A stretch of DNA of 64,000 bases from Acanthosepion esculentum (GCA_964036315.1 OZ038496.1:16535533-16599532); one strand, 5' to 3'. Shown: positions 11,450 through 24,905, counted from the first letter of the stretch. Notes: a model not told the origin generated them from the sequence alone. Translations and numbers: made by a program.

Positions 11450-13950
11450 ACCAATCTAAACCAAAGAATACATATTCTATTCATACAAATCTATCCTAAA
11501 AATGTTGTCGGCATTAAATAACCTATTGAGGTTGATATGCCATAAAACAAAATAGACCAAACGAATCTAAACCAAAGAATACATATTCTATTCATACGAA
11601 TCTATCCTAAAAATGTTGTCGGCATTAAATAACCTATTGAGGTTGATATGCCATAAAACAAAATAGACCAAACCAATCTAAACCAAAGAATACATAATCT
11701 ATTCATACGAATCTATCCTAAAAATGTTGTCGGCATTAAATAACCTATTGAGGTTGATATGCCATAAAACAAAATAGACCAAACCAATCTAAACCAAAGA
11801 ATACATAATCTATTCATACGAATCTATCCTAAAAATGTTGTCGGCATTAAATAACCTATTGAGGTTGATATGCCATAAAACAAAATAGACCAAACGAATC
11901 TAAACCAAAGAATACATATTCTATTCATACGAATCTATCCTAAAAATGTTGTCGGCATTAAATAACCTATTGAGGTTGATATGCCATAAAACAAAATAGA
12001 CCAAACCAATCTAAACCAAAGAATACATAATCTATTCATACGAATCTATCCTAAAAATGTTGTCGGCATTAAATAACCTATTGAGGTTGATATGCCATAA
12101 AACAAAATAGACCAAACGAATCTAAACCAAAGAATACATATTCTATTCATACGAATCTATCCTAAAAATGTTGTCGGCATTAAATAACCTATTGAGGTTG
12201 ATATGCCGTAAAACAAAATAGACCAAACCAATCTAAACCAAAGAATACATAATCTATTCATACGAATCTATCCTAAAAATGTTGTCGGCATTAAATAACC
12301 TATTGAGGTTGATATGCCATAAAACAAAATAGACCAAACCAATCTAAACCAAAGAATACATATTCTATTCATACAAATCTATCCTAAAAATGTTGTCGGC
12401 ATTAAATAACCTATTGAGGTTGATATGCCATAAAACAAAATAGACCAAACGAATCTAAACCAAAGAATACATATTCTATTCATACGAATCTATCCTAAAA
12501 ATGTTGTCGGCATTAAATAACCTATTGAGGTTGATATGCCATAAAACAAAATAGACCAAACCAATCTAAACCAAAGAATACATAATCTATTCATACGAAT
12601 CTATCCTAAAAATGTTGTCGGCATTAAATAACCTATTGAGGTTGATATGCCATAAAACAAAATAGACCAAACCAATCTAAACCAAAGAATACATAATCTA
12701 TTCATACGAATCTATCCTAAAAATGTTGTCGGCATTAAATAACCTATTGAGGTTGATATGCCATAAAACAAAATAGACCAAACGAATCTAAACCAAAGAA
12801 TACATATTCTATTCATACGAATCTATCCTAAAAATGTTGTCGGCATTAAATAACCTATTGAGGTTGATATGCCATAAAACAAAATAGACCAAACCAATCT
12901 AAACCAAAGAATACATAATCTATTCATACGAATCTATCCTAAAAATGTTGTCGGCATTAAATAACCTATTGAGGTTGATATGCCATAAAACAAAATAGAC
13001 CAAACGAATCTAAACCAAAGAATACATATTCTATTCATACGAATCTATCCTAAAAATGTTGTCGGCATTAAATAACCTATTGAGGTTGATATGCCGTAAA
13101 ACAAAATAGACCAAACCAATCTAAACCAAAGAATACATAATCTATTCATACGAATCTATCCTAAAAATGTTGTCGGCATTAAATAACCTATTGAGGTTGA
13201 TATGCCATAAAACAAAATAGACCAAACCAATCTAAACCAAAGAATACATATTCTATTCATACAAATCTATCCTAAAAATGTTGTCGGCATTAAATAACCT
13301 ATTGAGGTTGATATGCCATAAAACAAAATAGACCAAACGAATCTAAACCAAAGAATACATATTCTATTCATACGAATCTATCCTAAAAATGTTGTCGGCA
13401 TTAAATAACCTATTGAGGTTGATATGCCATAAAACAAAATAGACCAAACCAATCTAAACCAAAGAATACATAATCTATTCATACGAATCTATCCTAAAAA
13501 TGTTGTCGGCATTAAATAACCTATTGAGGTTGATATGCCATAAAACAAAATAGACCAAACCAATCTAAACCAAAGAATACATAATCTATTCATACGAATC
13601 TATCCTAAAAATGTTGTCGGCATTAAATAACCTATTGAGGTTGATATGCCATAAAACAAAATAGACCAAACGAATCTAAACCAAAGAATACATATTCTAT
13701 TCATACGAATCTATCCTAAAAATGTTGTCGGCATTAAATAAACTATTGAGGTTGATATGCCATAAAACAAAATAGACCAAACCAATCTAAACCAAAGAAT
13801 ACATAATCTATTCATACGAATCTATCCTAAAAATGTTGTCGGCATTAAATAACCTATTGAGGTTGATATGCCATAAAACAAAATAGACCAAACGAATCTA
13901 AACCAAAGAATACATATTCTATTCATACGAATCTATCCTAAAAATGTTGT
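11450..13950. repeat. 888-bp (8-monomer) higher-order repeat domain
   Basis: The variant ACAAATCTATCC recurs at 11485, 12373 and 13261, and GCCGTAAAAC recurs about 888 bases apart (near 12206 and 13094). Between them, monomers alternate between CCAAACGAATC/CATATTC and CCAAACCAATC/CATAATC types in the same order. Confidence 0.75.
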
Positions 13951-14149
13951 CGGCATTAAATAACCTATTGAGGTTGATATGCCATAAAACAAAATAGACC
14001 AAACCAATCTAAACCAAAGAATACATAATCTATTCATACGAATCTATCCTAAAAATGTTGTCGGCATTAAATAACCTATTGAGGTTGATATGCCATAAAA
14101 CAAAATAGACCAAACGAATCTAAACCAAAGAATACATATTCTATTCATA

Positions 14150-17100
14150 CGAATCTATCCTAAAAATGTTGTCGGCATTAAATAACCTATTGAGGTTGAT
14201 ATGCCGTAAAACAAAATAGACCAAACCAATCTAAACCAAAGAATACATATTCTATTCATACAAATCTTTCCTAAAAATGTTGTCGGCATTAAATAACCTA
14301 TTGAGGTTGATATGCCATAAAACAAAATAGACCAAACGAATCTAAACCAAAGAATACATATTCTATTCATACGAATCTATCCTAAAAATGTTGTCGGCAT
14401 TAAATAACCTATTGAGGTTGATATGCCATAAAACAAAATAGACCAAACCAATCTAAACCAAAGAATACATATTCTATTCATACGAATCTATCCTAAAAAT
14501 GTTGTCGGCATTAAATAACCTATTGAGGTTGACATGCCATAAAACAAAATAGACCAAACCAATCTAAACCAAAGAATACATAATCTATTCATACGAATCT
14601 ATCCTAAAAATGTTGTCGGCATTAAATAACCTATTGAGGTTGATATGCCATAAAACAAAATAGACCAAACGAATCTAAACCAAAGAATACATATTCTATT
14701 CATACGAATCTATCCTAAAAATGTTGTCGGCATTAAATAACCTATTGAGGTTGATATGCCGTAAAACAAAATAGACCAAACCAATCTAAACCAAAGAATA
14801 CATATTCTATTCATACAAATCTTTCCTAAAAATGTGGTCGGCATTAAATAACCTATTGAGGTTGATATGCCATAAAACAAAATAGACCAAACGAATCTAA
14901 ACCAAAGAATACATATTCTATTCATACGAATCTATCCTAAAAATGTTGTCGGCATTAAATAACCTATTGAGGTTGATATGCCATAAAACAAAATAGACCA
15001 AACGAATCTAAACCAAAGAATACATATTCTATTCATACGAATCTATCCTAAAAATGTTGTCGGCATTAAATAACCTATTGAGGTTGATATGCCATAAAAC
15101 AAAATAGACCAAACCAATCTAAACCAAAGTATACATATTCTATTCATACGAATCTATCCTAAAAATGTTGTCGGCATTAAATAACCTATTGAGGTTGATA
15201 TGCCATAAAACAAAATAGACCAAACCAATCTAAACCAAAGAATACATAATCTATTCATACGAATCTATCCTAAAAATGTTGTCGGCATTAAATAACCTAT
15301 TGAGGTTGATATGCCATAAAACAAAATAGACCAAACCAATCTAAACCAAAGAATACATATTCTATTCATACGAATCTATCCTAAAAATGTTGTCGGCATT
15401 AAATAACCTATTGAGGTTGATATGCCATAAAACAAAATAGACCAAACCAATCTAAACCAAAGAATACATATTCTATTCATACAAATCTTTCCTAAAAATG
15501 TTGTCGGCATTAAATAACCTATTGAGGTTGATATGCCATAAAACAAAATAGACCAAACGAATCTAAACCAAAGAATACATATTCTATTCATACGAATCTA
15601 TCCTAAAAATGTTGTCGGCATTAAATAACCTATTGAGGTTGATATGCCATAAAACAAAATAGACCAAACGAATCTAAACCAAAGAATACATATTCTATTC
15701 ATACGAATCTATCCTAAAAATGTTGTCGGCATTAAATAACCTATTGAGGTTGATATGCCATAAAACAAAATAACACCTAAAAATGTTGTCGGCATTAAAT
15801 AACCTATTGAGGTTGATATGCCATAAAACAAAATAGACCAAAAGTTGATATGCCGTAAAACAAAATAGACCAAACCAATCTAAACCAAAGAATACATATT
15901 CTATTCATACAAATCTTTCCTAAAAATGTTGTCGGCATTAAATAACCTATTGAGGTTGATATGCCATAAAACAAAATAGACCAAACGAATCTAAACCAAA
16001 AATACATATTCTATTCATACGAATCTATCCTAAAATTGTTGTCGGCATTAAATAACCTATTGAGGTTGATATGCCATAAAACAATCCACGAATGGCAAAA
16101 TAACCTATTGAGGTTGATATGCCATAAAACAAAATAGACCAAACCAATCTAAACCAAAGAATACATAATCTATTCATACGAATCTATCCTAAAAATGTTG
16201 TCGGCATTAAATAACCTATTGAGGTTGATATGCCATAAGAATACATATTCTATTCATACGAATCTATCCTAAAAATGTTGTCGGCATTAAATAACCTATT
16301 GAGGTTGATATGCCATAAAACAAAATAGACCAAACCAATCTAAACCAAAGAATACATAATCTATTCATACGAATCTATCCTAAAAATGTTGTCGGCATTA
16401 AATAACCTATTGAGGTTGATATGCCATAAAACAAAATAGACCAAACGAATCTAAACCAAAGAATACATATTCTATTCATACGAATCTATCCTAAAAATGT
16501 TGTCGGCATTAAATAACCTATTGAGGTTGATATGCCGTAAAACAAAATAGACCAAACCAATCTAAACCAAAGAATACATATTCTATTCATACAAATCTTT
16601 CCTAAAAATGTGGTCGGCATTAAATAACCTATTGAGGTTGATATGCCATAAAACAAAATAGACCAAACGAATCTAAACCAAAGAATACATATTCTATTCA
16701 TACGAATCTATCCTAAAAATGTTGTCGGCATTAAATAACCTATTGAGGTTGATATGCCATAAAACAAAATAGACCAAACCAATCTAAACCAAAGAATACA
16801 TATTCTATTCATACGAATCTATCCTAAAAATGTTGTCGGCATTAAATAACCTATTGAGGTTGATATGCCATAAAACAAAATAGACCAAACCAATCTAAAC
16901 CAAAGAATACATAATCTATTCATACGAATCTATCCTAAAAATGTTGTCGGCATTAAATAACCTATTGAGGTTGATATGCCATAAAACAAAATAGACCAAA
17001 CGAATCTAAACCAAAGAATACATATTCTATTCATACGAATCTATCCTAAAAATGTTGTCGGCATTAAATAACCTATTGAGGTTGATATGCCGTAAAACAA

Positions 17101-20100
17101 AATAGACCAAACCAATCTAAACCAAAGAATACATATTCTATTCATACAAATCTTTCCTAAAAATGTTGTCGGCATTAAATAACCTATTGAGGTTGATATG
17201 CCATAAAACAAAATAGACCAAACGAATCTAAACCAAAGAATACATATTCTATTCATACGAATCTATCCTAAAAATGTTGTCGGCATTAAATAACCTATTG
17301 AGGTTGATATGCCATAAAACAAAATAGACCAAACCAATCTAAACCAAAGAATACATATTCTATTCATACGAATCTATCCTAAAAATGTTGTCGGCATTAA
17401 ATAACCTATTGAGGTTGATATGCCATAAAACAAAATAGACCAAACCAATCTAAACCAAAGAATACATAATCTATTCATACGAATCTATCCTAAAAATGTT
17501 GTCGGCATTAAATAACCTATTGAGGTTGATATGCCATAAAACAAAATAGACCAAACGAATCTAAACCAAAGAATACATATTCTATTCATACGAATCTATC
17601 CTAAAAATGTTGTCGGCATTAAATTACCTATTGAGGTTGATATGCCGTAAAACAAAATAGACCAAACCAATCTAAACCAAAGAATACATATTCTATTCAT
17701 ACAAATCTTTCCTAAAAATGTTGTCGGCATTAAATAACCTATTGAGGTTGATATGCCATAAAACAAAATAGACCAAACGAATCTAAACCAAAGAATACAT
17801 ATTCTATTCATACGAATCTATCCTAAAAATGTTGTCGGCATTAAATAACCTATTGAGGTTGATATGCCATAAAACAAAATAGACCAAACCAATCTAAACC
17901 AAAGAATACATATTCTATTCATACGAATCTATCCTAAAAATGTTGTCGGCATTAAATAACCTATTGAGGTTGATATGCCATAAAACAAAATAGACCAAAC
18001 CAATCTAAACCAAACAATACATAATCTATTCATACGAATCTATCCTAAAAATGTTGTCGGCATTAAATAACCTATTGAGGTTGATATGCCATAAAACAAA
18101 ATAGACCAAACCAATCTAAACCAAAGAATACATATTCTATTCATACGAATCTATCCTAAAAATGTTGTCGGCATTAAATAACCTATTGAGGTTGATATGC
18201 CGTAAAACAAAATAGACCAAACCAATCTAAACCAAAGAATACATATTCTATTCATACAAATCTTTCCTAAAAATGTTGTCGGCATTAAATAACCTATTGA
18301 GGTTGATATGCCATAAAACAAAATAGACCAAACGAATCTAAACCAAAGAATACATATTCTATTCATACGAATCTATCCTAAAAATGTTGTCGGCATTAAA
18401 TAACCTATTGAGGTTGATATGCCATAAAACAAAATAGACCAAACTAATCTAAACCAAAGAATACATATTCTATTCATACGAATCTATCCTAAAAATGTTG
18501 TCGGCATTAAATAACCTATTGAGGTTGATATGCCATAAAACAAAATAGACCAAACCAATCTAAACCAAAGAATACATATTCTATTCATACGAATCTATCC
18601 TAAAAATGTTGTCGGCATTAAATAACCTATTGAGGTTGATATGCCATAAAACAAAATAGACCAAACCAATCTAAACCAAACAATACATAATCTATTCATA
18701 CGAATCTATCCTAAAAATGTTGTCGGCATTAAATAACCTATTGAGGTTGATATGCCATAAAACAAAATAGACCAAACCAATCTAAACCAAAGAATACATA
18801 ATCTATTCATACGAATCTATCCTAAAAATGTTGTCGGCATTAAATAACCTATTGAGGTTGATATGCCATAAAACAAAATAGACCAAACGAATCTAAACCA
18901 AAGAATACATATTCTATTCATACGAATCTATCCTAAAAATGTTGTCGGCATTAAATAACCTATTGAGGTTGATATGCCATAAAACAAAATAGACCAAACC
19001 AATCTAAACCAAAGAATACATATTCTATTCATACGAATCTATCCTAAAAATGTTGTCGGCATTAAATAACCTATTGAGGTTGATATGCCATAAAACAAAA
19101 TAGACCAAACCAATCTAAACCAAAGAATACATATTCTATTCATACGAATCTATCCTAAAAATGTTGTCGGCATTAAATAACCTATTGAGGTTGATATGCC
19201 ATAAAACAAAATAGACCAAACCAATCTAAACCAAACAATACATAATCTATTCATACGAATCTATCCTAAAAATGTTGTCGGCATTAAATAACCTATTGAG
19301 GTTGATATGCCATAAAACAAAATAGACCAAACCAATCTAAACCAAAGAATACATAATCTATTCATACGAATCTATCCTAAAAATGTTGTCGGCATTAAAT
19401 AACCTATTGAGGTTGATATGCCATAAAACAAAATAGACCAAACGAATCTAAACCAAAGAATACATATTCTATTCATACGAATCTATCCTAAAAATGTTGT
19501 CGGCATTAAATTACCTATTGAGGTTGATATGCCGTAAAACAAAATAGACCAAACCAATCTAAACCAAAGAATACATATTCTATTCATACAAATCTTTCCT
19601 AAAAATGTTGTCGGCATTAAATAACCTATTGAGGTTGATATGCCATAAAACAAAATAGACCAAACGAATCTAAACCAAAGAATACATATTCTATTCATAC
19701 GAATCTATCCTAAAAATGTTGTCGGCATTAAATAACCTATTGAGGTTGATATGCCATAAAACAAAATAGACCAAACCAATCTAAACCAAAGAATACATAT
19801 TCTATTCATACGAATCTATCCTAAAAATGTTGTCGGCATTAAATAACCTATTGAGGTTGATATGCCATAAAACAAAATAGACCAAACCAATCTAAACCAA
19901 ACAATACATAATCTATTCATACGAATCTATCCTAAAAATGTTGTCGGCATTAAATAACCTATTGAGGTTGATATGCCATAAAACAAAATAGACCAAACCA
20001 ATCTAAACCAAACAATACATAATCTATTCATACGAATCTATCCTAAAAATGTTGTCGGCATTAAATCACCTATTGAGGTTGATATGCCATAAAACAAAAT

Positions 20101-20400
20101 AGACCAAACCAATCTAAACCAAAGAATACATATTCTATTCATACGAATCTATCCTAAAAATGTTGTCGGCATTAAATAACCTATTGAGGTTGATATGCCG
20201 TAAAACAAAATAGACCAAACCAATCTAAACCAAAGAATACATATTCTATTCATACAAATCTTTCCTAAAAATGTTGTCGGCATTAAATAACCTATTGAGG
20301 TTGATATGCCATAAAACAAAATAGACCAAACGAATCTAAACCAAAGAATACATATTCTATTCATACGAATCTATCCTAAAAATGTTGTCGGCATTAAATA
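14150..20400. repeat. 555/666-bp (5- and 6-monomer) higher-order repeat domain
   Basis: The paired variants GCCGTAAAAC and AAATCTTTCC recur with spacings of 555 (14.2 to 14.76 kb; 16.5, 17.05, 17.6 and 18.16 kb) and 666 or 1332 bases (19.5 and 20.2 kb). A CCAAACAATACATAATC variant recurs at 18015, 18681, 19236, 19902, 20013, 20679, 21234 and 21456, that is, at steps of 6, 5, 6, 1, 6, 5 and 2 monomers. Confidence 0.75.
15769..16250. repeat. Rearranged segment of the satellite with truncated monomers
   Basis: Four irregular junctions interrupt the period: AAAATAACACCTAAAAATG near 15771, GACCAAAAGTTGATATGCCG near 15843, ACAATCCACGAATGGCAAAA near 16081-16100, and GCCATAAGAATACATATTC near 16238. 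Single-base changes also cluster here (AAACCAAAAATAC near 15997). Elsewhere the array is nearly free of indels. Confidence 0.85.
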
Positions 20401-21644
20401 ACCTATTGAGGTTGATATGCCATAAAACAAAATAGACCAAACTAATCTAAACCAAAGAATACATATTCTATTCATACGAATCTATCCTAAAAATGTTGTC
20501 GGCATTAAATAACCTATTGAGGTTGATATGCCATAAAACAAAATAGACCAAACCAATCTAAACCAAAGAATACATATTCTATTCATACGAATCTATCCTA
20601 AAAATGTTGTCGGCATTAAATAACCTATTGAGGTTGATATGCCATAAAACAAAATAGACCAAACCAATCTAAACCAAACAATACATAATCTATTCATACG
20701 AATCTATCCTAAAAATGTTGTCGGCATTAAATAACCTATTGAGGTTGATATGCCATAAAACAAAATAGACCAAACCAATCTAAACCAAAGAATACATAAT
20801 CTATTCATACGAATCTATCCTAAAAATGTTGTCGGCATTAAATAACCTATTGAGGTTGATATGCCATAAAACAAAATAGACCAAACGAATCTAAACCAAA
20901 GAATACATATTCTATTCATACGAATCTATCCTAAAAATGTTGTCGGCATTAAATAACCTATTGAGGTTGATATGCCATAAAACAAAATAGACCAAACCAA
21001 TCTAAACCAAAGAATACATATTCTATTCATACGAATCTATCCTAAAAATGTTGTCGGCATTAAATAACCTATTGAGGTTGATATGCCATAAAACAAAATA
21101 GACCAAACCAATCTAAACCAAAGAATACATATTCTATTCATACGAATCTATCCTAAAAATGTTGTCGGCATTAAATAACCTATTGAGGTTGATATGCCAT
21201 AAAACAAAATAGACCAAACCAATCTAAACCAAACAATACATAATCTATTCATACGAATCTATCCTAAAAATGTTGTCGGCATTAAATAACCTATTGAGGT
21301 TGATATGCCATAAAACAAAATAGACCAAACCAATCTAAACCAAAGAATACATATTCTATTCATACGAATCTATCCTAAAAATGTTGTCGGCATTAAATAA
21401 CCTATTGAGGTTGATATGCCATAAAACAAAATAGACCAAACCAATCTAAACCAAACAATACATAATCTATTCATACGAATCTATCCTAAAAATGTTGTCG
21501 GCATTAAATAACCTATTGAGGTTGATATGCCATAAAACAAAATAGACCAAACCAATCTAAACCAAAGAATACATAATCTATTCATACGAATCTATCCTAA
21601 AAATGTAGTCAGCATTACATAACCCATTGAAGTTGATATGCCGT

Positions 21645-21720
21645 AAAACCAAATAAACCAAATAAACCAAATAAACCAAATAAACCAAATAAACCAAACC
21701 AAACCAATCCAACAAAACCC
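21645..21720. repeat. 9-bp repeat at the right end of the satellite
   Basis: The last monomers are diverged (CAGCATTACATAACCCATTG). They end in five copies of CAAATAAAC followed by CAAACCAAACCAATCC. This is an expansion of the CAAACCAAAC motif that ends each monomer and begins element A. Confidence 0.85.
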
Positions 21721-21799
21721 TGCTTAGTTTAATATTCGTATCCAGGACTGTCTTCTTTGAACCACTTATTTATTTTCGTTTCATTTCTCAGGGTAATCA

Positions 21800-22175
21800 A
21801 CGAATGCTGATTTTGTTTTTTATGGCTTATCAAGCTTTTGCAAGTTATTTAAAGTTATAAAGTATTTTTTCTTTAGAATGTAAGAATTTTTTGTTAATGA
21901 TATTTTGATTTTCTGGTACAAGTTCTGTTACTTAACACATAGATGGATGGAGAAGAGGTGCATTTGTGTCATTCTCAAGCGTATATGCATGTAAGTGAAT
22001 AGAACAAATCTGACTGAAATTGAAGCTCTCTGATTTCTAATCCATTACACCACCCACACACTTGCAACACCTGGTATTTCTAAGTGGTCACCCATCTAGG
22101 CACTGACCAGGCTCAGTGTTGCTTATCTTCGGTGATCATACCAGAACTGATGTTTAGTGTGATATTGTCTGAGAT
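21800..22175 (-). mobile_element. Composite 5S/tRNA SINE, minus strand
   Basis: At 22065-22145 the plus strand shows the reverse complement of 5S rRNA (AAGTGGTCACCCATCTAGGC, GTTGCTTATCTTCGGTGATC). The tRNA-like part (TCTCTGATTTCTAATCCATTACACCACC) and the SINE tail lie to the left. It is closely related to the copies at 1546 and 24150. Confidence 0.7.
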
Positions 22176-22293
22176 GAAATATTAAAATGTTAGTTCGGAT
22201 AATAGAAAAATATTTGGATGAATTCAGTTTTTTTTTGGATAATAAAATTTCAGAAAATTGAAGTACAGGTATTCAAGAAAGTACTGTATAAAC

Positions 22294-22731
22294 CAATGAT
22301 TCTTAACAGGGGTCCATATGGAACCTGGAATCCCTGTGACATTAATGTGGGTTCAAACAAAAAAAATAGGAAATTCGGGGTTCACAGTAATATTTTAGTG
22401 GTCCACAATTTCACTTCGGAACAGTTATTACAATTGAGATTTCGAATTTCTATAATAATCTACAACATTAAAATGTTAAAAATAGAAAAATACAATTCTA
22501 AAACTAGCAGAAGATAAGATCAAGCAATGTAAGTTAGTGTCCCTATTAAATTATTTTTACTTCAAAATAAAGCATATAGATTTACTATTTCTATAATACA
22601 ATTCCTAAGCTTATCTATTAGTAAAAAATAAAATAAGCATTTTTTTTTTTCATTGAATGGTTATGGGGTCCACAAAAAAATTAAGAGTAAATGTGGTCCA
22701 TGGGTAAAATAAAAAAGGGTGAGAACCACTG
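22294..22731. mobile_element. hAT-type MITE
   Basis: The ends are imperfect inverted repeats of the hAT style: left CAATGATTCTTAACAGG, right (reverse complement) CAGTGGTTCTCACCC. Inner matching words are GGTCCATATGG and CCATGGACCAC. The 8-base flanks GTATAAAC and CTATGGAC agree at five positions, consistent with an old 8-base target duplication. A 99-codon frame runs through it but matches no transposase I know. Confidence 0.65.
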
Positions 22732-22831
22732 CTATGGACAAAAAATGTAAACATTTTTTTCTGCCTGCTACAGAATGCACAACTCACATGACTGAATAAT
22801 TTCAACCAGTATGCATATTTCATGAGCCAAT

Positions 22832-23095
22832 GCATCCCCATAGGTGGCCCAGGTCTGCTGGGAGATGAGTGATTTTATTGAGTCACCATCTCTACACTGG
22901 TTGCCATCCAAGGCTGCAGAACAAAGTCTACCCTACTATTTACCCCAAGCTGGGGTGTGGCTACAAGAGTTGGATTCATATTTTTTCCAAGGGTATTAGC
23001 ACGTAAGTGAATGTCACGAACTCCACAGGAATGTGAACTCAGCTCTCTGATTCCTCAGTCTGAACCACAATCCATTACTCTACCATGGCTCATAT
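22832..23095 (-). mobile_element. tRNA-derived SINE, minus strand
   Basis: The reverse complement carries the same body as the full SINE at 50.6 kb (GGTAAATAGTAGG..., CCTTGGATGGCAACCAGTG) and the tRNA-like head (ACCATGGTAGAGTAATGG). It is diverged and lacks an A tail. Confidence 0.7.
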
Positions 23096-23289
23096 AGACA
23101 AACAATCAGAATAATATTAGAGATAATGATTTTAATATGAAAATAATGTTCTTAACATTTATACAATATTTATTATAGATAGTATGCTGTTTCTTACAGA
23201 ATAAATTAAACATTGAAAAATACAATGAAAATATAAGATAGCTATGCATCTACAAACACTGAGAAGCAAAAATATTGTTATTAATAAGG

Positions 23290-24145
23290 TTCAACTGCTT
23301 AACTGAGCTTTCTTGAGTTCACTGAGATTTTGTGATTGATTCAACTGAGCTCTCTTGAATAAACTGAGCTCCTTTAATTGATTCAACTGAGCTTGATTCA
23401 ATGGAGATTTCTTGAGTAAACTGAGTTTTCTTGATGGATTAAACTGACTATTCTTTGTTGATTCAACTGAGTTTACTTGATTCAACAGAACTTTCTTGGT
23501 TCAATTGATTGATTCAACTGAGCTTTCTTGAGTAAACAGAGCTGCCTTGATTGATCCAATGGAGTTTTCTTGATTGATTTCTTGATCAATTCAACTGAGC
23601 TTTTTGATTTAACTGAGCATTCCTGCATAAACTGAGTTTCCTTGATTGACTATACTGAGCTTTCATAAATAAACTGAGCTTTATTTATTGTTCCAAAACA
23701 GCTTTCTTAATTGATTCAAATGTCCTTTCAATATTCAATGGAACTTTCTTGATTGAATCAACTGAGCTTCCTTGGTTCAACTCAGCTTTCTTGATTGAGT
23801 AAACTGAACTTTCTTGATTGATTCAACTGAGTTTTCTTGATTCAATAGAACTTCCTTGATTGATTTAACTGAGCTTTCCCAAGTAAACCGAGCTTTCTTT
23901 ATTGATTCAACTGGGCTTTCTTGATTTGACTGACCATTCTTGATTCTTTCAACTGACCATTCTTGATTGATTCAACTGAGATATCTTAATTGATCCAATG
24001 GAGCTTTCTTTCTTGATTCAACTGACCATTCTTGATTGATTCAACTCAGTTTTCTTGAGTTAACTGATCTCTTTTCATTCAACTGAACTTTCTTGATTAA
24101 TTGATTGAACCAAGTTTTCTTGATTGATTGATTGATTCATTCATT
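23290..24145. repeat. Degenerate ~24-bp minisatellite
   Basis: Roughly 30 diverged copies of a unit like TTGATTCAACTGAGCTTTC are present. Spacing varies by a few bases, and the 64-codon minus-strand frame within it is a product of the periodicity. Confidence 0.85.
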
Positions 24146-24149
24146 TTCT

Positions 24150-24485
24150 TTGCTTATCGGATTTTTGCAGGTTAATTAAAGCTAGAAAATGTTTTTAGAT
24201 TGTGAGATTTTTTTGCTGGAGATATTAATGGTTTAGTGATGCAAGTCTTACTAATTATTCCATAGGTGGATTTAAATCTTTCCTAAGGCACATAAGTGAA
24301 TATAACAAAACCAATAGGAATTGAAACTTTGTTCTCTGATTAACAATTCCAAGTCATTATCCATTACACCACCTGCACATCCAAGCTTACAGCACCTGGC
24401 ATTCTTAAGTGGTCATCCATCTAGGTACTAACCAGATTCAACATTGCTTAACTTTGCTGATTATACAGTGTTTCAACGTAATGTG
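24150..24485 (-). mobile_element. Composite 5S/tRNA SINE, minus strand
   Basis: The reverse complement of 5S is visible at 24395-24465 (AAGTGGTCATCCATCTAGGT, CATTGCTTAACTTTGCTGAT). The tRNA-like part (CATTATCCATTACACCACC) and SINE tail follow. It sits beside the same dispersed repeat as the copy at 1546, in mirror orientation. Confidence 0.7.
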
Positions 24486-24489
24486 ACCA

Positions 24490-24905
24490 TAAGCTGAACT
24501 TTCTGATTCAGAATTTTATTGTTGATCTCTGAAATAAGTTCCATCAAATGTTCTGGTATTTTTGAACAAACAAAAACTTTGGAACCTTTCTGACAACTTT
24601 AAGATTATCATGGCTTTCAGGAAACCTTTTTGCAGCAAGAATGAATCATGTTCCTTAAAACGAAAGAATGCAGTGATGAGGGTTGGTGCCTTTTTGGTTT
24701 TCCTTCTTTTTTTTTTTCATTTAAAAAAATCCAGATTATTCAACCAGAAGCAGAAGGAAAGACTTTAATACCAAAGATAAAAAGCCAACTAGGATAACAA
24801 AAGCCTGTCTTTTCATCATCCCCCAAACTTCCGTCAACCTATAATTATTCCATCTATGAGGTCAGCATCTACGATCTTTGCTTGGAAGGATTAGAAGACC
24901 TTTCA
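24490..24905 (-). repeat. Dispersed repeat, inverted copy of 1140-1545
   Basis: It matches the reverse complement of 1140-1545 over its whole length (for example GCAGCAAGAATGAATCATG and CATCATCCCCCAAACTTCC). The 68-codon plus-strand frame is a shadow of the repeat. Confidence 0.75.

Larger units (their letters stand above)
6828..21644. repeat. 111-bp satellite array, about 133 monomers with higher-order structure
   Basis: The period is exactly 111 bases for almost 15 kb. The monomer carries the text GAATCTATCCTAAAAATGTT, GGCATTAAATAACCTATTGA and CATAAAACAAAATAGACCAA. Monomer variants mark higher-order periods: a GTTTTCGG...CCCATCGATG type at multiples of 111 in 7.3-11.1 kb, an ACAAATCTATCC type at 11485, 12373 and 13261 (888 bases), and a GCCGTAAAAC plus AAATCTTTCC pair every 555 bases at 16.5-18.4 kb. 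Because 111 is 37 codons, one minus-strand frame reads the same 37 residues in each unit. A TAG ends it in most units, and only the AAATCTTTCC variant removes that stop, giving chance 71-codon frames. It is homologous to the end of element A. Confidence 0.97.

Noticed and set aside
14155..20364. Nine almost identical 71-codon minus-strand frames
   Set aside because: They are fixed products of the 111-base satellite period with a stop-removing monomer variant; no start context, domain or codon signal supports a gene.
5771..21644. A CRISPR array
   Set aside because: The repeats are contiguous 111-base monomers without unique spacers, and the rest of the window is eukaryotic in character.
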